From NCBI RefSeq assembly GCF_013168275.1, contig NZ_AP019547.1, positions 1-64,000 of the forward strand: 64,000 nt of DNA. Reading direction: 5' to 3'. Source of the stretch: Candidatus Nitrotoga sp. AM1P. GTDB lineage: Bacteria; Pseudomonadota; Gammaproteobacteria; Burkholderiales; Gallionellaceae. Of the stretch, positions 39,692-48,860 are shown in pieces (the first letter of the stretch is position 1; every line of letters starts with the position of its first letter). The notes below the pieces were generated by a model that saw only the letters and a list, made by a program, of their open reading frames with translations, was not told the DNA's origin and searched no databases. Made by a program: the position numbers and the translations under genes.

Positions 39692-40102
39692 TCTCAGTGT
39701 CTGGGCGACGATGTGCTCAAGCCGTACAAAACCACCATCGACCGCTGGCTGTGGCCCGATTTGTTCAAGAATCAGGATACTTCGGTCGCCAAGGCAAAAA
39801 AGCCTATCGCCGATTACAAGAAAGCCATCGGCCAAGCGGAAGGTCTGGCCGAACTGATGGTGTTTTATTGCGAACGGGCAGCGGGGTTCAGCAATGATGT
39901 CGGCCTGCAGGATGAGGGCTACTTCGATGCGCTGGTGCGAATGTTCGAGCAGGCCTTGAAAACCATCGCCAGTTTGGCCAACGTGCAGCGCCAGTCCTTA
40001 TGGGCAAGGCTGGATACGGTGCGCCGCACCTGCCATAACTTCGGCTATGGCGTGGGTGACGATATGGACGACCTGCTTGCCGAGTATGAAGCCGATGATT
40101 GA
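39692..40102 (+). pseudogene. DUF6155-like C-terminal fragment
   Basis: Frame 2 reads LGDDVLKPYKTTIDRWLWPDLFKNQDTSVAKAKKPIADYKKAIGQAEGLAELMVFYCERAAGF..., ending DDLLAEYEADD at TGA 40100-40102. The KAKKxIxDYKK and LAELMVFYCE blocks followed by a helical end resemble the C-terminal two thirds of DUF6155 proteins, which I recall near restriction loci. It begins abruptly where the RloC-like frame ends. GTG 39713 could start a shortened protein, but the family N-terminus is missing, so a deletion probably fused two genes. Confidence 0.5.
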
Positions 40103-40431
40103 ACGCGATCAGTTGGCTGCGCTGCCTGCGGTACGCGTCCTGGCTTTTCTTAGTGCTGATATCCACATCGTTTCTATTTGCCTGTCACCAGCTCATCGGT
40201 AAAAGCTTAGTGGATTCTGGAATATTTTAGCGTCTTTGAGGTAGGTAAATTCCATCTGTGCATGCAACGCTTTAATAGCCCCGGAAATAGAAAAGCAATC
40301 AACTCTCGCCCCTTACTACCTCACCCAATTGGTGCGCTGCATATTTTAAAATGTATAAAATTGGTGCATGCAAACTTTCTCCTTTTGACATAATACATTT
40401 CAATACATTGTTTTTTTTAGTTAAATTATAT
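40103..40431. other. Intergenic region between the defence island and glnK
   Basis: About 330 bases with no gene I can support. It becomes A+T rich toward the right, as upstream of the nitrogen-regulated promoter. NtrC-type enhancer sites (GCAC-N-GTGC-like) could lie here, but I did not find a clear pair. Confidence 0.45.
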
Positions 40432-40447
40432 TGGCACGGAAGCTGCT
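40432..40447 (+). promoter_or_regulatory. Sigma-54 (RpoN) promoter of glnK-amtB
   Basis: TGGCACG (40432-40438), four bases, then CTGCT (40443-40447). The GG and GC dinucleotides are spaced exactly as in the -24/-12 consensus TGGCACG-N4-TTGCA. It lies 110 bases upstream of the glnK ATG and predicts NtrC-dependent expression under nitrogen limitation. Confidence 0.85.
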
Positions 40448-40544
40448 TTTAACTGACTGCTGACTGAGTATTCCTTAGTCACTTTTCAAGCTTGGCAAAG
40501 AAAGAAGGGCATGTATCTCCCGATTTATGCACCAATACACATGA

Positions 40545-40895
<351 letters not shown>

Positions 40896-40905
40896 GGAGA
40901 ACGAC

Positions 40906-42396
40906 ATGAAAAAACTTTTTGTGACTTTTGCGTTGCTGGGCGTGTTGTATGGTCTGGTAGCCCCGGCATTTGCGGAGGAGGCTGCCCCTGCAGTATCGAC
41001 AACAGCTACAGCCCAGACTGCTACGGCAATTGATGCAGTTAAGCCCGTTCAAGCGGTAGCCGCTGTCGCGCCCACGCCCAACAAGGGTGATACGGCGTGG
41101 ATGCTGACGGCTACCTTGCTGGTCATCATGATGTCCATCCCGGGTCTTGCCCTGTTCTACGGCGGCCTGGTGCGCAGCAAGAACATGTTGTCCATCCTGA
41201 TGCAGGTGTTCGCTATCTTTGCGCTGATCATCGTGCTGTGGGCCATCTATGGCTATTCGCTGGCGTTCACGCAGGGTAATGCATTTATCGGCGGATTTGA
41301 CAGGCTGTTCCTGAGGGGCATCTTTGATCCGGTCACCGGCAGTGTCGCCAATGCGGCAACCTTCAGTAAGGGCGTGGTGATTTCTGAGTTCGCCTTCGTG
41401 GTCTTTCAGGCTACCTTCGCCGCCATCGCCGTTGCATTGATCGTGGGTGCTTTCGCCGAACGGATGAAATTCTCCGCTGTGCTGTTGTTCTCTGCATTGT
41501 GGTTTACCTTCGCGTATGTGCCGATTGCACACATGGTGTGGTTCTGGATGGGACCAGATGCCTACACTACTCAGGCTGCGGCTGATACTGCAACGGCAGC
41601 CGCAGGATGGCTGTTCCAGAAGGGCGCATTGGATTTTGCAGGCGGCACTGTGGTGCATATCAACGCGGCTGTTGCGGGTTTGGTCGGTGCATTCATGGTT
41701 GGCAAACGCATTGGCTACGGCAAGGAACCAATGGCACCACACAACATGGTCATGACCATGATAGGCGGCTCTCTGTTGTGGGTTGGTTGGTTCGGCTTTA
41801 ATGCTGGCTCGGCTCTGGAAGCATCCGGTACGGCTACGCTGGCCTTCGTTAACACGCTGGTTGCTACTGCCGCCGCCGCACTGACCTGGACGCTGGCTGA
41901 ACAGTTATTGAAAGGCAAGCCATCCGTGCTGGGGGCGGTTTCCGGAGCAGTTGCGGGTTTGGTTGCCATCACTCCTGCCTGCGGCTGGGTGGGCGTAGGC
42001 GGCGGCTTGATTATCGGTGCGCTGGCTGGGGTGGTGTGCTTCTGGGGCGTAACCGGTCTGAAAAAACTGCTGGGAGCAGATGACGCGCTGGATGTGTTCG
42101 GCATCCACGGTATCGGTGGCATATTGGGCGCATTACTCACCGGCGTGTTCAACACTTGGAGCATGGGTGGTACCGGTATCGTGGATTATGTCAATAATAC
42201 TATCATCGACACCACTATCAGCGGACAGGTGTGGATACAAGCGCAAGCTGTGCTGACCACGATCATCTGGTCCGGTGTGGTCGCCTTCGTTTGCTACAAG
42301 ATTGTGGATATGACCATCGGTTTGCGTGTGAAGCAAGAAGAGGAGCGTGAGGGGTTGGATACTACAAGTCACGGCGAACGGGCTTATAACTTCTAA
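40906..42396 (+). CDS. amtB: Ammonium transporter AmtB
   Basis: 496 residues from ATG 40906, which follows AAGGAGAACGAC. It has a signal peptide (MKKLFVTFALLGVLYGLVAPAFA), then a low-complexity Ala/Thr/Val linker of about 40 residues. Eleven helices follow, with DTAWMLTATLLVIMMSIPGLALFYGGLVRSKN at the first and the twin-His residues in FAGGTVVHINA and FGIHGIGGILG. The C-terminal tail (KQEEEREGLDTTSHGERAYNF) is the GlnK contact. The long linker after the signal peptide is common in proteobacterial Amt proteins. Confidence 0.95.
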   Translation: MKKLFVTFALLGVLYGLVAPAFAEEAAPAVSTTATAQTATAIDAVKPVQAVAAVAPTPNKGDTAWMLTATLLVIMMSIPGLALFYGGLVRSKNMLSILMQVFAIFALIIVLWAIYGYSLAFTQGNAFIGGFDRLFLRGIFDPVTGSVANAATFSKGVVISEFAFVVFQATFAAIAVALIVGAFAERMKFSAVLLFSALWFTFAYVPIAHMVWFWMGPDAYTTQAAADTATAAAGWLFQKGALDFAGGTVVHINAAVAGLVGAFMVGKRIGYGKEPMAPHNMVMTMIGGSLLWVGWFGFNAGSALEASGTATLAFVNTLVATAAAALTWTLAEQLLKGKPSVLGAVSGAVAGLVAITPACGWVGVGGGLIIGALAGVVCFWGVTGLKKLLGADDALDVFGIHGIGGILGALLTGVFNTWSMGGTGIVDYVNNTIIDTTISGQVWIQAQAVLTTIIWSGVVAFVCYKIVDMTIGLRVKQEEEREGLDTTSHGERAYNF

Positions 42397-42774
42397 TCCA
42401 CCTTATCTTGAAGCATTTCCGTTAGCTTCGCTATGAAGGTTGGACCGCCAGTTCATTGACTATTAAATGTTAATATATTTGTTGGTTTCGAGAAAAACAT
42501 AAAACGTAACATCAAGCATTGGTAAGGATGGTATTGATTGATTAATTTGATCCAGCCCCCCGCCAGAATGCTGGTATTCTGGCGGGCTTAGTTATTTAGT
42601 GTGATTTTTGCACAGGAACCTGCAATATAAATTTCGTTTAGCGCCTATTATTAGCATCCTGATAGATCTTCATGTCATGGAGCGGCTTTCGACAACCGCG
42701 CCATCTTATAAATTGTCGGCCGTTCCCCCACCCGCATAAAAAATCAGACAGTAGATGTTTTGCAAGAGACTCAA
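42397..42774. other. Intergenic region with the amtB terminator
   Basis: 378 bases between amtB and the glycosyltransferase operon. Apart from the hairpin at 42559-42586, no gene or RNA is evident. Promoter elements for the glycosyltransferases are not obvious. Confidence 0.5.
42559..42586 (+). terminator. Terminator hairpin after amtB
   Basis: Perfect 11-base stem CCCGCCAGAAT (42559-42569) / ATTCTGGCGGG (42576-42586) with a 6-base loop. It is followed by CTTAGTTATTT, a weak U-rich run. It closes the glnK-amtB operon. Confidence 0.7.
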
Positions 42775-45700
42775 ATGAACGCATCATGCGCACCTTCACC
42801 GATCGCTGATCACGCATCTCAATGGCCTGCATCGGGCGATCGTCTTGTATTGAAATTGCTGGAGCCAGGATTCAATCTGCAAGACGTTGTGCTGGTGCCG
42901 TCACCTGTTGCACCGGAGGGGCCGTTGGTATCCTGCCTGATGGTTAGTCGCGGCCGACTGTTGCCAGCGCGTCATGCTATTGATTGTTTCCGTCGACAAA
43001 CCTACCGGCAGCGTGAACTGGTAATCATTGATGACAACCCGGCATCTGAGCTGGCGGAGTTTCTGGTGGTTATGGACGATCCGCTGATCCGACACGTTAT
43101 ATTGCCGGCAAGCCAAGGGAGTCTGGGTAGCCTGCGCAACCGCGCGCTGGCCGAATCGCGCGGCGAGTTGGTGTGCCAGTGGGATGACGATGACCTGTAC
43201 GATGTGCGCCGCATCGCCTGGCAGGTGGAGGCTCTGCAGACGAGTGGGGCGCAAGCCTGTTTCTTGCGTCGCTGGACCCTGTGGTGGCCGGCTGAGCGCC
43301 GCATCGCGGTGTCCGGTGAGCGCATATGGGAAGGCAGTATGCTGGCAAGGCGTACGGCAGTGCCGGCCTATCCGGACCAGCGGCGAGGGGAGGACAGTGT
43401 GCTCACCGGGCAGATCATTGCAGACCACCGCGTGGTGCTGATGAATGCGCCAGAGCTCTACTGCTATACCATTCATGGCGGTAATACTTTCCACTACCAG
43501 CATTTTCTGGGCATCTACAATTCTTCCAGTGAGTTTGCGGGTCGTCAGAAATATGACAATTACTTGCAGCTGCTTGGTCGTCGGTTGCCGATCCTGGATT
43601 ACGCTGTTGCGTTGGAGCAGGCGGGCAACCTGGCTGCTTATCGGCGTCCGCAGCCAGTACCACTGCCCGATCGATTTATCGACCCGTCGCGGCAGCGCTC
43701 CGGACGCACACCGTCATGCAGCGAGCCGACAGTATCAATCGTCGTGCGCAGTATGGGCCGCAGCTGCCTGGCTGATGCCCTGAGTTCGCTGGTCGCGCAG
43801 TCCTATATTAAGCTCGAAGTGGTGGTGGTGGATGCCACCGGCGGGCGTCATCCGCCATTGCCGGCAACCATTGCGGCAGATGTGCGCTTTCGATTGGTGT
43901 GTGCAGGACGTCCACTGAAGCGCCCAGCGGCTGCAAATTTCGGTCTTGAAGCGGCCACTGGCGAATACATTGGTTTCCTGGATGACGACGACCTGTTTGA
44001 TCCGGAACACGTCGCGCTGCTGGTTCGCCGCATACTCGAGCCGGATCACCCTGACCTGGTCTATGCCGGCCTGTGGCTGGTTGATCGCTATCATCGTCTT
44101 ACTCGAAAACAGTGCAATCCGTTCAACACGCTGATGTTTCAGTTTTTCAATCTGATCCCGGCAATCTCGGTGCTGTTTCATCGCCGTGTGATTGAACTGG
44201 GTTGCCGTTTTGATGAGAGCCTGGAAATCTTCGAAGACTGGGATTTCTGGCTCCAGCTCGCATCACATGTGCGCATAGGGCGTATCGAAGTGCCGACGCA
44301 GCAGTACTTTATCGAGGCCGGAACATCCGGTTGCAGCATTGGCTTGAATGCCGATCCGGCACGTGCCGGACATTATTCGAAACACGTGCGTCAGCGCTGG
44401 CAGCCCTGTAGTTCGACACTGTGGCGTGAATATACTGCGCTGGTGCATGACCTGCTTGCGCGCTTTCACGATGGTGAGCGAGCTGAACTGCGTCCGGCGA
44501 TGCGGGCGCTGCTGCGGCGCTACCCAGAGGAGCCAAACATTGAATTCCACCTCGGACGCAGCTATCTCGCGGAAGGCCATGTTTTCAGTGCGCGCCGGCT
44601 TTATGAGTCGGCCGTTTCGCACAATCGCAGCTGCCCAGAATTCATACTGTCGCTGGCCCGGTTGTGGGAGGCACAGGGTTCGCCGGAAGATGCACTGTCA
44701 TGTTTGGAAGAAGTACGCCCAGCGCTGTTAAAGCAGACACAGGTAGTGGATGCCGAAATCATCCGCCTGCGACGCCTGCTCAACAGCCGCCGGATTTTTC
44801 CGGGAAGAGGAGCGGGCGGTGGACGCATGGGCCGCAATGAACCCTGTTCCTGTGGCAGCGGTGCACGTTATAAACATTGTTGCGGCCACTCCAGTGCGCG
44901 GCCAGAGTTGGCGGTTGCAGATCAGTCATTGCAAGTTGAATGTGACCGGTTGCAGGTGGCTGGTATTGAACAGTATCGATGTGGCGAGCTGCCCGCCGCC
45001 GGTGAATATCTGGCAGCGGCCAATGCCCTGCTACCGGGCCAGCCGATGGTAAATCATGCGTTGGCGTTATTGGCCTATGATCGAGGCGCGCTCGACGAGG
45101 CTGCGCGTTATGCCGATGTTGCACTGGCGACCTCTACTGATTCGGTTATCACGAGCTTCCATCGCCAATTGAATTACCGACGGCGCCGCATCGTCGAAGC
45201 GCAATTGCTGCGCGAAGCACTACGCGTTTCTGGACGTCTTTTATCAGCAGATGGCGTGCGTCTTGCGCTGGAGGCCGCGCGAACCATACTGGTGCTGCGT
45301 TGTAATGAGAGCTTTCCTCTGGCAAAGGATGATTTCAATGGTTGGCAGGGCGGGCTACACTTCTTCCAGGCCGACACAGAGGCACTACCGGATGTCGCGC
45401 TTTTGTCGTGGCCGGAACAGGGCGGTGTGCTGGTGATCGATGGGGTGCCCGAGGTTTTACCACCTCTCCTGGATTCGCAACTCTGTACACAGGTACTGAT
45501 GCGAGTTACCCGGGATTGTCCAGCCATGCTGTTCGAAATCGCTCATGCAGTGCCGTGCGGAATTGGCCTCGTCTATCCCGACGAGATTACTGCGCGACAG
45601 GTCGGTTTACCTGGGCTGGTTTTGCGGCCGACGCTGCCGCCAGCTGCATTCGAGATCGCGCGCCCGTCGCCCGGGATTCCTTTTCGGATAGGGCTGCGCG

Positions 45701-46206
45701 GTAGTTGCGAGGTTGATGGCCTGCATCCGCTTGATGCAGTGCTGATCCGTCGTCTGCTGGCCAGCAGACTGTCAGTAAGCGTGCATGGTGGCACACCTCT
45801 GCTGCGACATTTTCCGCCATCAGCGCTGCCGTCAGGTCTGCAGCTGCATGGCTTCGATGCGTCGCTGGGAAATTTTCTCGCCGGCATTGATTGCCTGGTG
45901 CTTCGACGCGCACCGCTGGCAAGTGGTGAGGCAGCGCTTGGCTTTGTTGCCGGCGCGCTGGCAGCGGGCTGTCCACTGATCTGCGCGGATGGACTGCCGG
46001 GCGCGGAGTTGATCGTGGATGGTCGCAATGGTTTTCTAGTCGCCGCCGGAGATGAGGCCACTATTTGCGAGCGCATTGCGCGGCTGCGCCAGGATGCGAC
46101 ACTCATGCAATCTATTTCCGAAGAAGCTCGCGCGACCGCCCGCCAACATTGGGCCGCGCAGGAATTGGGGTGCTGGACGCGTGTTCACATGGGGCTGGAG
46201 GTCTGA
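42775..46206 (+). CDS. Giant multidomain glycosyltransferase (GT2-GT2-SEC-C-GT-B-like)
   Basis: 1143 residues from ATG 42775 (a TTG 15 bases earlier is also open). Domain order: a GT-A/GT2 domain (about 50-250) with LVSCLMVSRGR...ELVIIDD and the acidic CQWDDDDLYD (137-140). A second GT2 domain (about 318-540) has TVSIVVRSMGR and IGFLDDDDLFD (403-406). Then come helical TPR-like repeats (about 560-670). A SEC-C zinc motif GRNEPCSCGSGARYKHCCG lies near 686-704. More TPR-like repeats follow, then a region ending in a GT-B/GT4-like half (about 1030-1140, SGEAALGFVAGALAAGCPLICADG...GRNGFLVAAGDE). This order is unfamiliar to me. It overlaps the next gene as TGATG. The region is G+C richer than its surroundings, suggesting transfer. 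Confidence 0.85.
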   Translation: MNASCAPSPIADHASQWPASGDRLVLKLLEPGFNLQDVVLVPSPVAPEGPLVSCLMVSRGRLLPARHAIDCFRRQTYRQRELVIIDDNPASELAEFLVVMDDPLIRHVILPASQGSLGSLRNRALAESRGELVCQWDDDDLYDVRRIAWQVEALQTSGAQACFLRRWTLWWPAERRIAVSGERIWEGSMLARRTAVPAYPDQRRGEDSVLTGQIIADHRVVLMNAPELYCYTIHGGNTFHYQHFLGIYNSSSEFAGRQKYDNYLQLLGRRLPILDYAVALEQAGNLAAYRRPQPVPLPDRFIDPSRQRSGRTPSCSEPTVSIVVRSMGRSCLADALSSLVAQSYIKLEVVVVDATGGRHPPLPATIAADVRFRLVCAGRPLKRPAAANFGLEAATGEYIGFLDDDDLFDPEHVALLVRRILEPDHPDLVYAGLWLVDRYHRLTRKQCNPFNTLMFQFFNLIPAISVLFHRRVIELGCRFDESLEIFEDWDFWLQLASHVRIGRIEVPTQQYFIEAGTSGCSIGLNADPARAGHYSKHVRQRWQPCSSTLWREYTALVHDLLARFHDGERAELRPAMRALLRRYPEEPNIEFHLGRSYLAEGHVFSARRLYESAVSHNRSCPEFILSLARLWEAQGSPEDALSCLEEVRPALLKQTQVVDAEIIRLRRLLNSRRIFPGRGAGGGRMGRNEPCSCGSGARYKHCCGHSSARPELAVADQSLQVECDRLQVAGIEQYRCGELPAAGEYLAAANALLPGQPMVNHALALLAYDRGALDEAARYADVALATSTDSVITSFHRQLNYRRRRIVEAQLLREALRVSGRLLSADGVRLALEAARTILVLRCNESFPLAKDDFNGWQGGLHFFQADTEALPDVALLSWPEQGGVLVIDGVPEVLPPLLDSQLCTQVLMRVTRDCPAMLFEIAHAVPCGIGLVYPDEITARQVGLPGLVLRPTLPPAAFEIARPSPGIPFRIGLRGSCEVDGLHPLDAVLIRRLLASRLSVSVHGGTPLLRHFPPSALPSGLQLHGFDASLGNFLAGIDCLVLRRAPLASGEAALGFVAGALAAGCPLICADGLPGAELIVDGRNGFLVAAGDEATICERIARLRQDATLMQSISEEARATARQHWAAQELGCWTRVHMGLEV

Positions 46207-47405
46207 TGCGTGGCATAAAACTGGTTTCCTGGTCGGGTACAACGGGTTACGCGCTGTCGGCGCTGGATTATCTGCGCGGTCTGGTGATGCAGCAGGTGCC
46301 GGTTGAATGGGTGCCGCTATGTTCCGGGCCAGATGGCTACATGCCATGGCGCGCGGACCTGGGCATTGATGCACTCGACTTCTTTCCGGCATTGTTGAAT
46401 GATCCAATGCATGCCGACCTGCCACAGCTGGTCGAGCGCTATTGCAGACCCTGCGACTACGACACGGTACTGGTGCATCTGCAGCCGGAATACTGGCCGG
46501 TGTATTTCGAACCCGGGCAGCGCAATATCGGCTTCACTGCGTGGGAAACCGATCATTTGCCGCCACACTGGCCCTCGCTGCTCAACCTGGCTGAGCGCGT
46601 GCTGGTACCCAGCAGCATAAACCGCGAAGTGTGCGAGCGTTGTGGAGTTGTGGTACCAGTGCGCGCAGTGCCGCACATGCTGCGCGAAATACCGCCGCCG
46701 GTGTCGGACGAACGGCGCCGGCAAATACGTGCCGGGCTTGGCATTGGTCTGCATACTACGGTGTTCTATTCGATCAATACTTGGGAGCCGCGCAAGGGCG
46801 TCTATGACCTCCTGAGTGCCTTTGCGAGCGCTTTTTCTAATGCGGATGACGTGGTGTTGCTGCTAAAGACCTCGCCACGAGGTATCGGTGCGCCGCCGTC
46901 TTACACTGCTGCACCGGTGGAAGAGTTGCTTGCGAAATGGCGCCAGCGCGCCACACGGGGTCGCGAGGTCGGCCTGCCATCGATCCGCGTGATCGGGGAT
47001 AATCTGTCCGGCGAGCAGATCGAAGACCTGCACCGCGCCGGCGACGTGTTTGTTTCGCTGACACGCGGTGAAGGTTGGGGCATGGGCGGCTGCGAGGCAC
47101 TGGTGCGCGGCCGCCCGGTATTGATGACCGGATGGAGCGGTCAGCTTGATTATCTTGGCAGCGAGTGGCCGTGGTTGGTGAACTATCGACTGACGCAGGT
47201 GACGCCATGGCCGGAGCAAGCCAGTTTTCTTGCTTCGCAACGATGGGCGCAGGCCGACCTGGCGCATGCTGCCGAATTAATGTGTAGTCTGCACCGTGAT
47301 CTGCCAACAGCCATGATGTATGTCGCGCAGGCTGCCGAAGTGCTGCACCAGAGGCTATCGATGGGGCGAATGACCGAACATTTACTGGCGAGTCTGAATG
47401 ACTGA
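46206..47405 (+). CDS. GT4-like glycosyltransferase
   Basis: 399 residues from ATG 46206, which shares its A with the stop of the gene before (TGATG). GT-B fold features: an N-terminal Rossmann half opening GIKLVSWSGTTGYALSALDYLRG, the NIGFTAWETDHLPPHW segment and the sugar-nucleotide half with VFYSINTWEPRKGVYDLLSAF. The late VSLTRGEGWGMGGCEALVRGRPVLMTGWSGQ corresponds to the E-x7-E-like acidic motif of GT4. It probably extends a surface glycan or modifies a protein. It overlaps the next gene by 8 bases. Confidence 0.88.
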   Translation: MRGIKLVSWSGTTGYALSALDYLRGLVMQQVPVEWVPLCSGPDGYMPWRADLGIDALDFFPALLNDPMHADLPQLVERYCRPCDYDTVLVHLQPEYWPVYFEPGQRNIGFTAWETDHLPPHWPSLLNLAERVLVPSSINREVCERCGVVVPVRAVPHMLREIPPPVSDERRRQIRAGLGIGLHTTVFYSINTWEPRKGVYDLLSAFASAFSNADDVVLLLKTSPRGIGAPPSYTAAPVEELLAKWRQRATRGREVGLPSIRVIGDNLSGEQIEDLHRAGDVFVSLTRGEGWGMGGCEALVRGRPVLMTGWSGQLDYLGSEWPWLVNYRLTQVTPWPEQASFLASQRWAQADLAHAAELMCSLHRDLPTAMMYVAQAAEVLHQRLSMGRMTEHLLASLND

Positions 47406-48237
47406 AATACCGCGTATCTTTCATTTTGTGTTTGGGTTGCGTTCGCAGAACGAACCATTTCATTTGCTGCACTATCTGTGTCTGGAATCATGCCGGCAGG
47501 TCAATCAACCTGAGGTGATCCACTTTCACTACCTCAACGAGCCTTGGGGGTACTGGTGGGATCGTATTCGGCCGCACCTGGTGCTGCATCGTGTTGATCC
47601 GGAGCCATTTGTTCGTGATACCACCCGCTACGCCAACACGCCGGAGGGGCGCATTATTCGCCAGCGCAACCTCGACTACGCGCACGAATCAGACTTCATT
47701 CGCATGAAGGTGCTGCAGACTTGGGGCGGGGTGTATGCGGACATGGACACGCTATTCTTACAGCCGATGCCGGATGAATTCTATCGCGAGCAGTTTGTTA
47801 TCGGTGCGGAGCAGGATGAGGTGGAGGAGCACGATCCGATGAAACGCTCGCTCTGTAACGCGCTAATGCTGGCGCGGCCGGAATCAGTCTATTTGGCGCG
47901 CTGGCTGGAGAGTATGTATCGGGTATTTGACGGCACCTGGAGTCGTCACTCCTGCCAGGAGGCGACGCGAGTGCGGCAGCAGATACCGGATGCAGTGCGC
48001 GTGCTGCCCAAGCGCTGTTTCCACCGACATGGTGCTGACCCAGTCGGTGTGCATACCCTGTTCGAGGGGCTTGACGAGGATTTTTCAGGCATGTATTCAA
48101 TGCATTTGTGGGCGCACCTGTGGTGGGATGAATGGCGCACCGATTTCACCATTGTGCATGGTGGCATGATCGACGAGGACTACGTGCGTTACGCCGAGAC
48201 CACTTACGCGGTGGCGGCACGAAGGTTTCTTGACTGA
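47398..48237 (+). CDS. GT32-like glycosyltransferase (DXD, Gly_transf_sug)
   Basis: 279 residues. It opens IPRIFHFVFGL (the IPKxIHxxW-like start of the family) and has YAHESDFIRMKVLQTWGGVYADMDTLFLQPMP, with the DXD metal-binding site DMD near residues 114-116. Family members transfer a hexose from a nucleotide sugar onto glycans or lipids. The C-terminus is rich in Trp and His (HLWAHLWWDEW). Third gene of the glycosyltransferase operon, after which strand direction changes. Confidence 0.88.
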   Translation: MTEIPRIFHFVFGLRSQNEPFHLLHYLCLESCRQVNQPEVIHFHYLNEPWGYWWDRIRPHLVLHRVDPEPFVRDTTRYANTPEGRIIRQRNLDYAHESDFIRMKVLQTWGGVYADMDTLFLQPMPDEFYREQFVIGAEQDEVEEHDPMKRSLCNALMLARPESVYLARWLESMYRVFDGTWSRHSCQEATRVRQQIPDAVRVLPKRCFHRHGADPVGVHTLFEGLDEDFSGMYSMHLWAHLWWDEWRTDFTIVHGGMIDEDYVRYAETTYAVAARRFLD

Positions 48238-48314
48238 AGTAGAGAAACGCGTTGTACCTGCGGCCCGGAGGATCGTTCATCCTGCTTCTGCAGATAGATT
48301 GAATTCGTTGCCGC

Positions 48315-48860
48315 TCAGGGGTGTTTTATCATTTTTCTGCCTTGCTGCCAGAGTAAGAAGACTCCTAGGGCGCCCGCAAGAATGGACGCAAGGAACACTC
48401 CAATCTTTGCAGCCGCGAAGTTCGGAGCATGCGGAAATGCTTTAGCAGCGATGTAGAGCGACATCGTAAACCCAATGCCGGCAAGTGCAGCGGCGCCGAT
48501 CATCTGCTGCCAGGAATAGGCATCGGGTTTGACGGCCCATCCCATTCGAACCGCAATAGCGGCTGCCGCGACCATGCCAAGCGGCTTACCCACAATCAGT
48601 CCCAGCATGATGGCAAGGATCAAATACTCTCGTCCGTGGACGACTTCCATGGAAAGAACGAGGCCCGCATTGGCGAGTACAAATAAGGGTAGCACCAAGT
48701 AGCTGGACCACGGTTCCACCGTCCGCAGTAGCTTGTCGGCCGGGGATTCGATTCGGTCGTGAATGGCATCGAGGGCACGCATTGATGACTCTGACGGGCC
48801 GTGTCGCAGGACTCTTTCTTCTGAACTGACAGTTTGGCGTGGAGCACCGACTCGGCTTGT
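48315..48860 (-). pseudogene. nhaA: C-terminal half of Na+/H+ antiporter NhaA
   Basis: From about [18 protein letters not shown] to the stop, the text is the C-terminal part of Nha[76 protein letters not shown] and [23 protein letters not shown]. The N-terminal helices, including the conserved Asp pair of the ion site, are absent. The frame continues upstream to 49139 but that text is not NhaA-like. The truncated transporter cannot work. Confidence 0.8.

Larger units (their letters stand above)
37451..39712 (+). pseudogene. RloC-like zinc-hook AAA ATPase, broken by IS30 and a frameshift
   Basis: The 5' piece (37451 to about 37555, MIRKIESIAKLGVFKDFDWDRDVRDKSGN) is the start of an ABC/AAA_13-type ATPase. 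After the IS30 element the gene resumes (about 38655) with INIIYGRNYSGKTTLSRILR, the Walker A. One A is missing from the A-tract near 38831-38836, shifting the frame; after it KIRVFNEDFVRDNLRFI continues. A coiled coil follows with the hook CGFCGS (near 39460-39480) flanked by heptads. The C-terminal part is lost. RloC proteins are zinc-hook relatives of the anticodon nuclease PrrC, linked to type I restriction loci, so a suicide tRNase is the likely original role. The start overlaps hsdS as TAATG. Confidence 0.75.
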
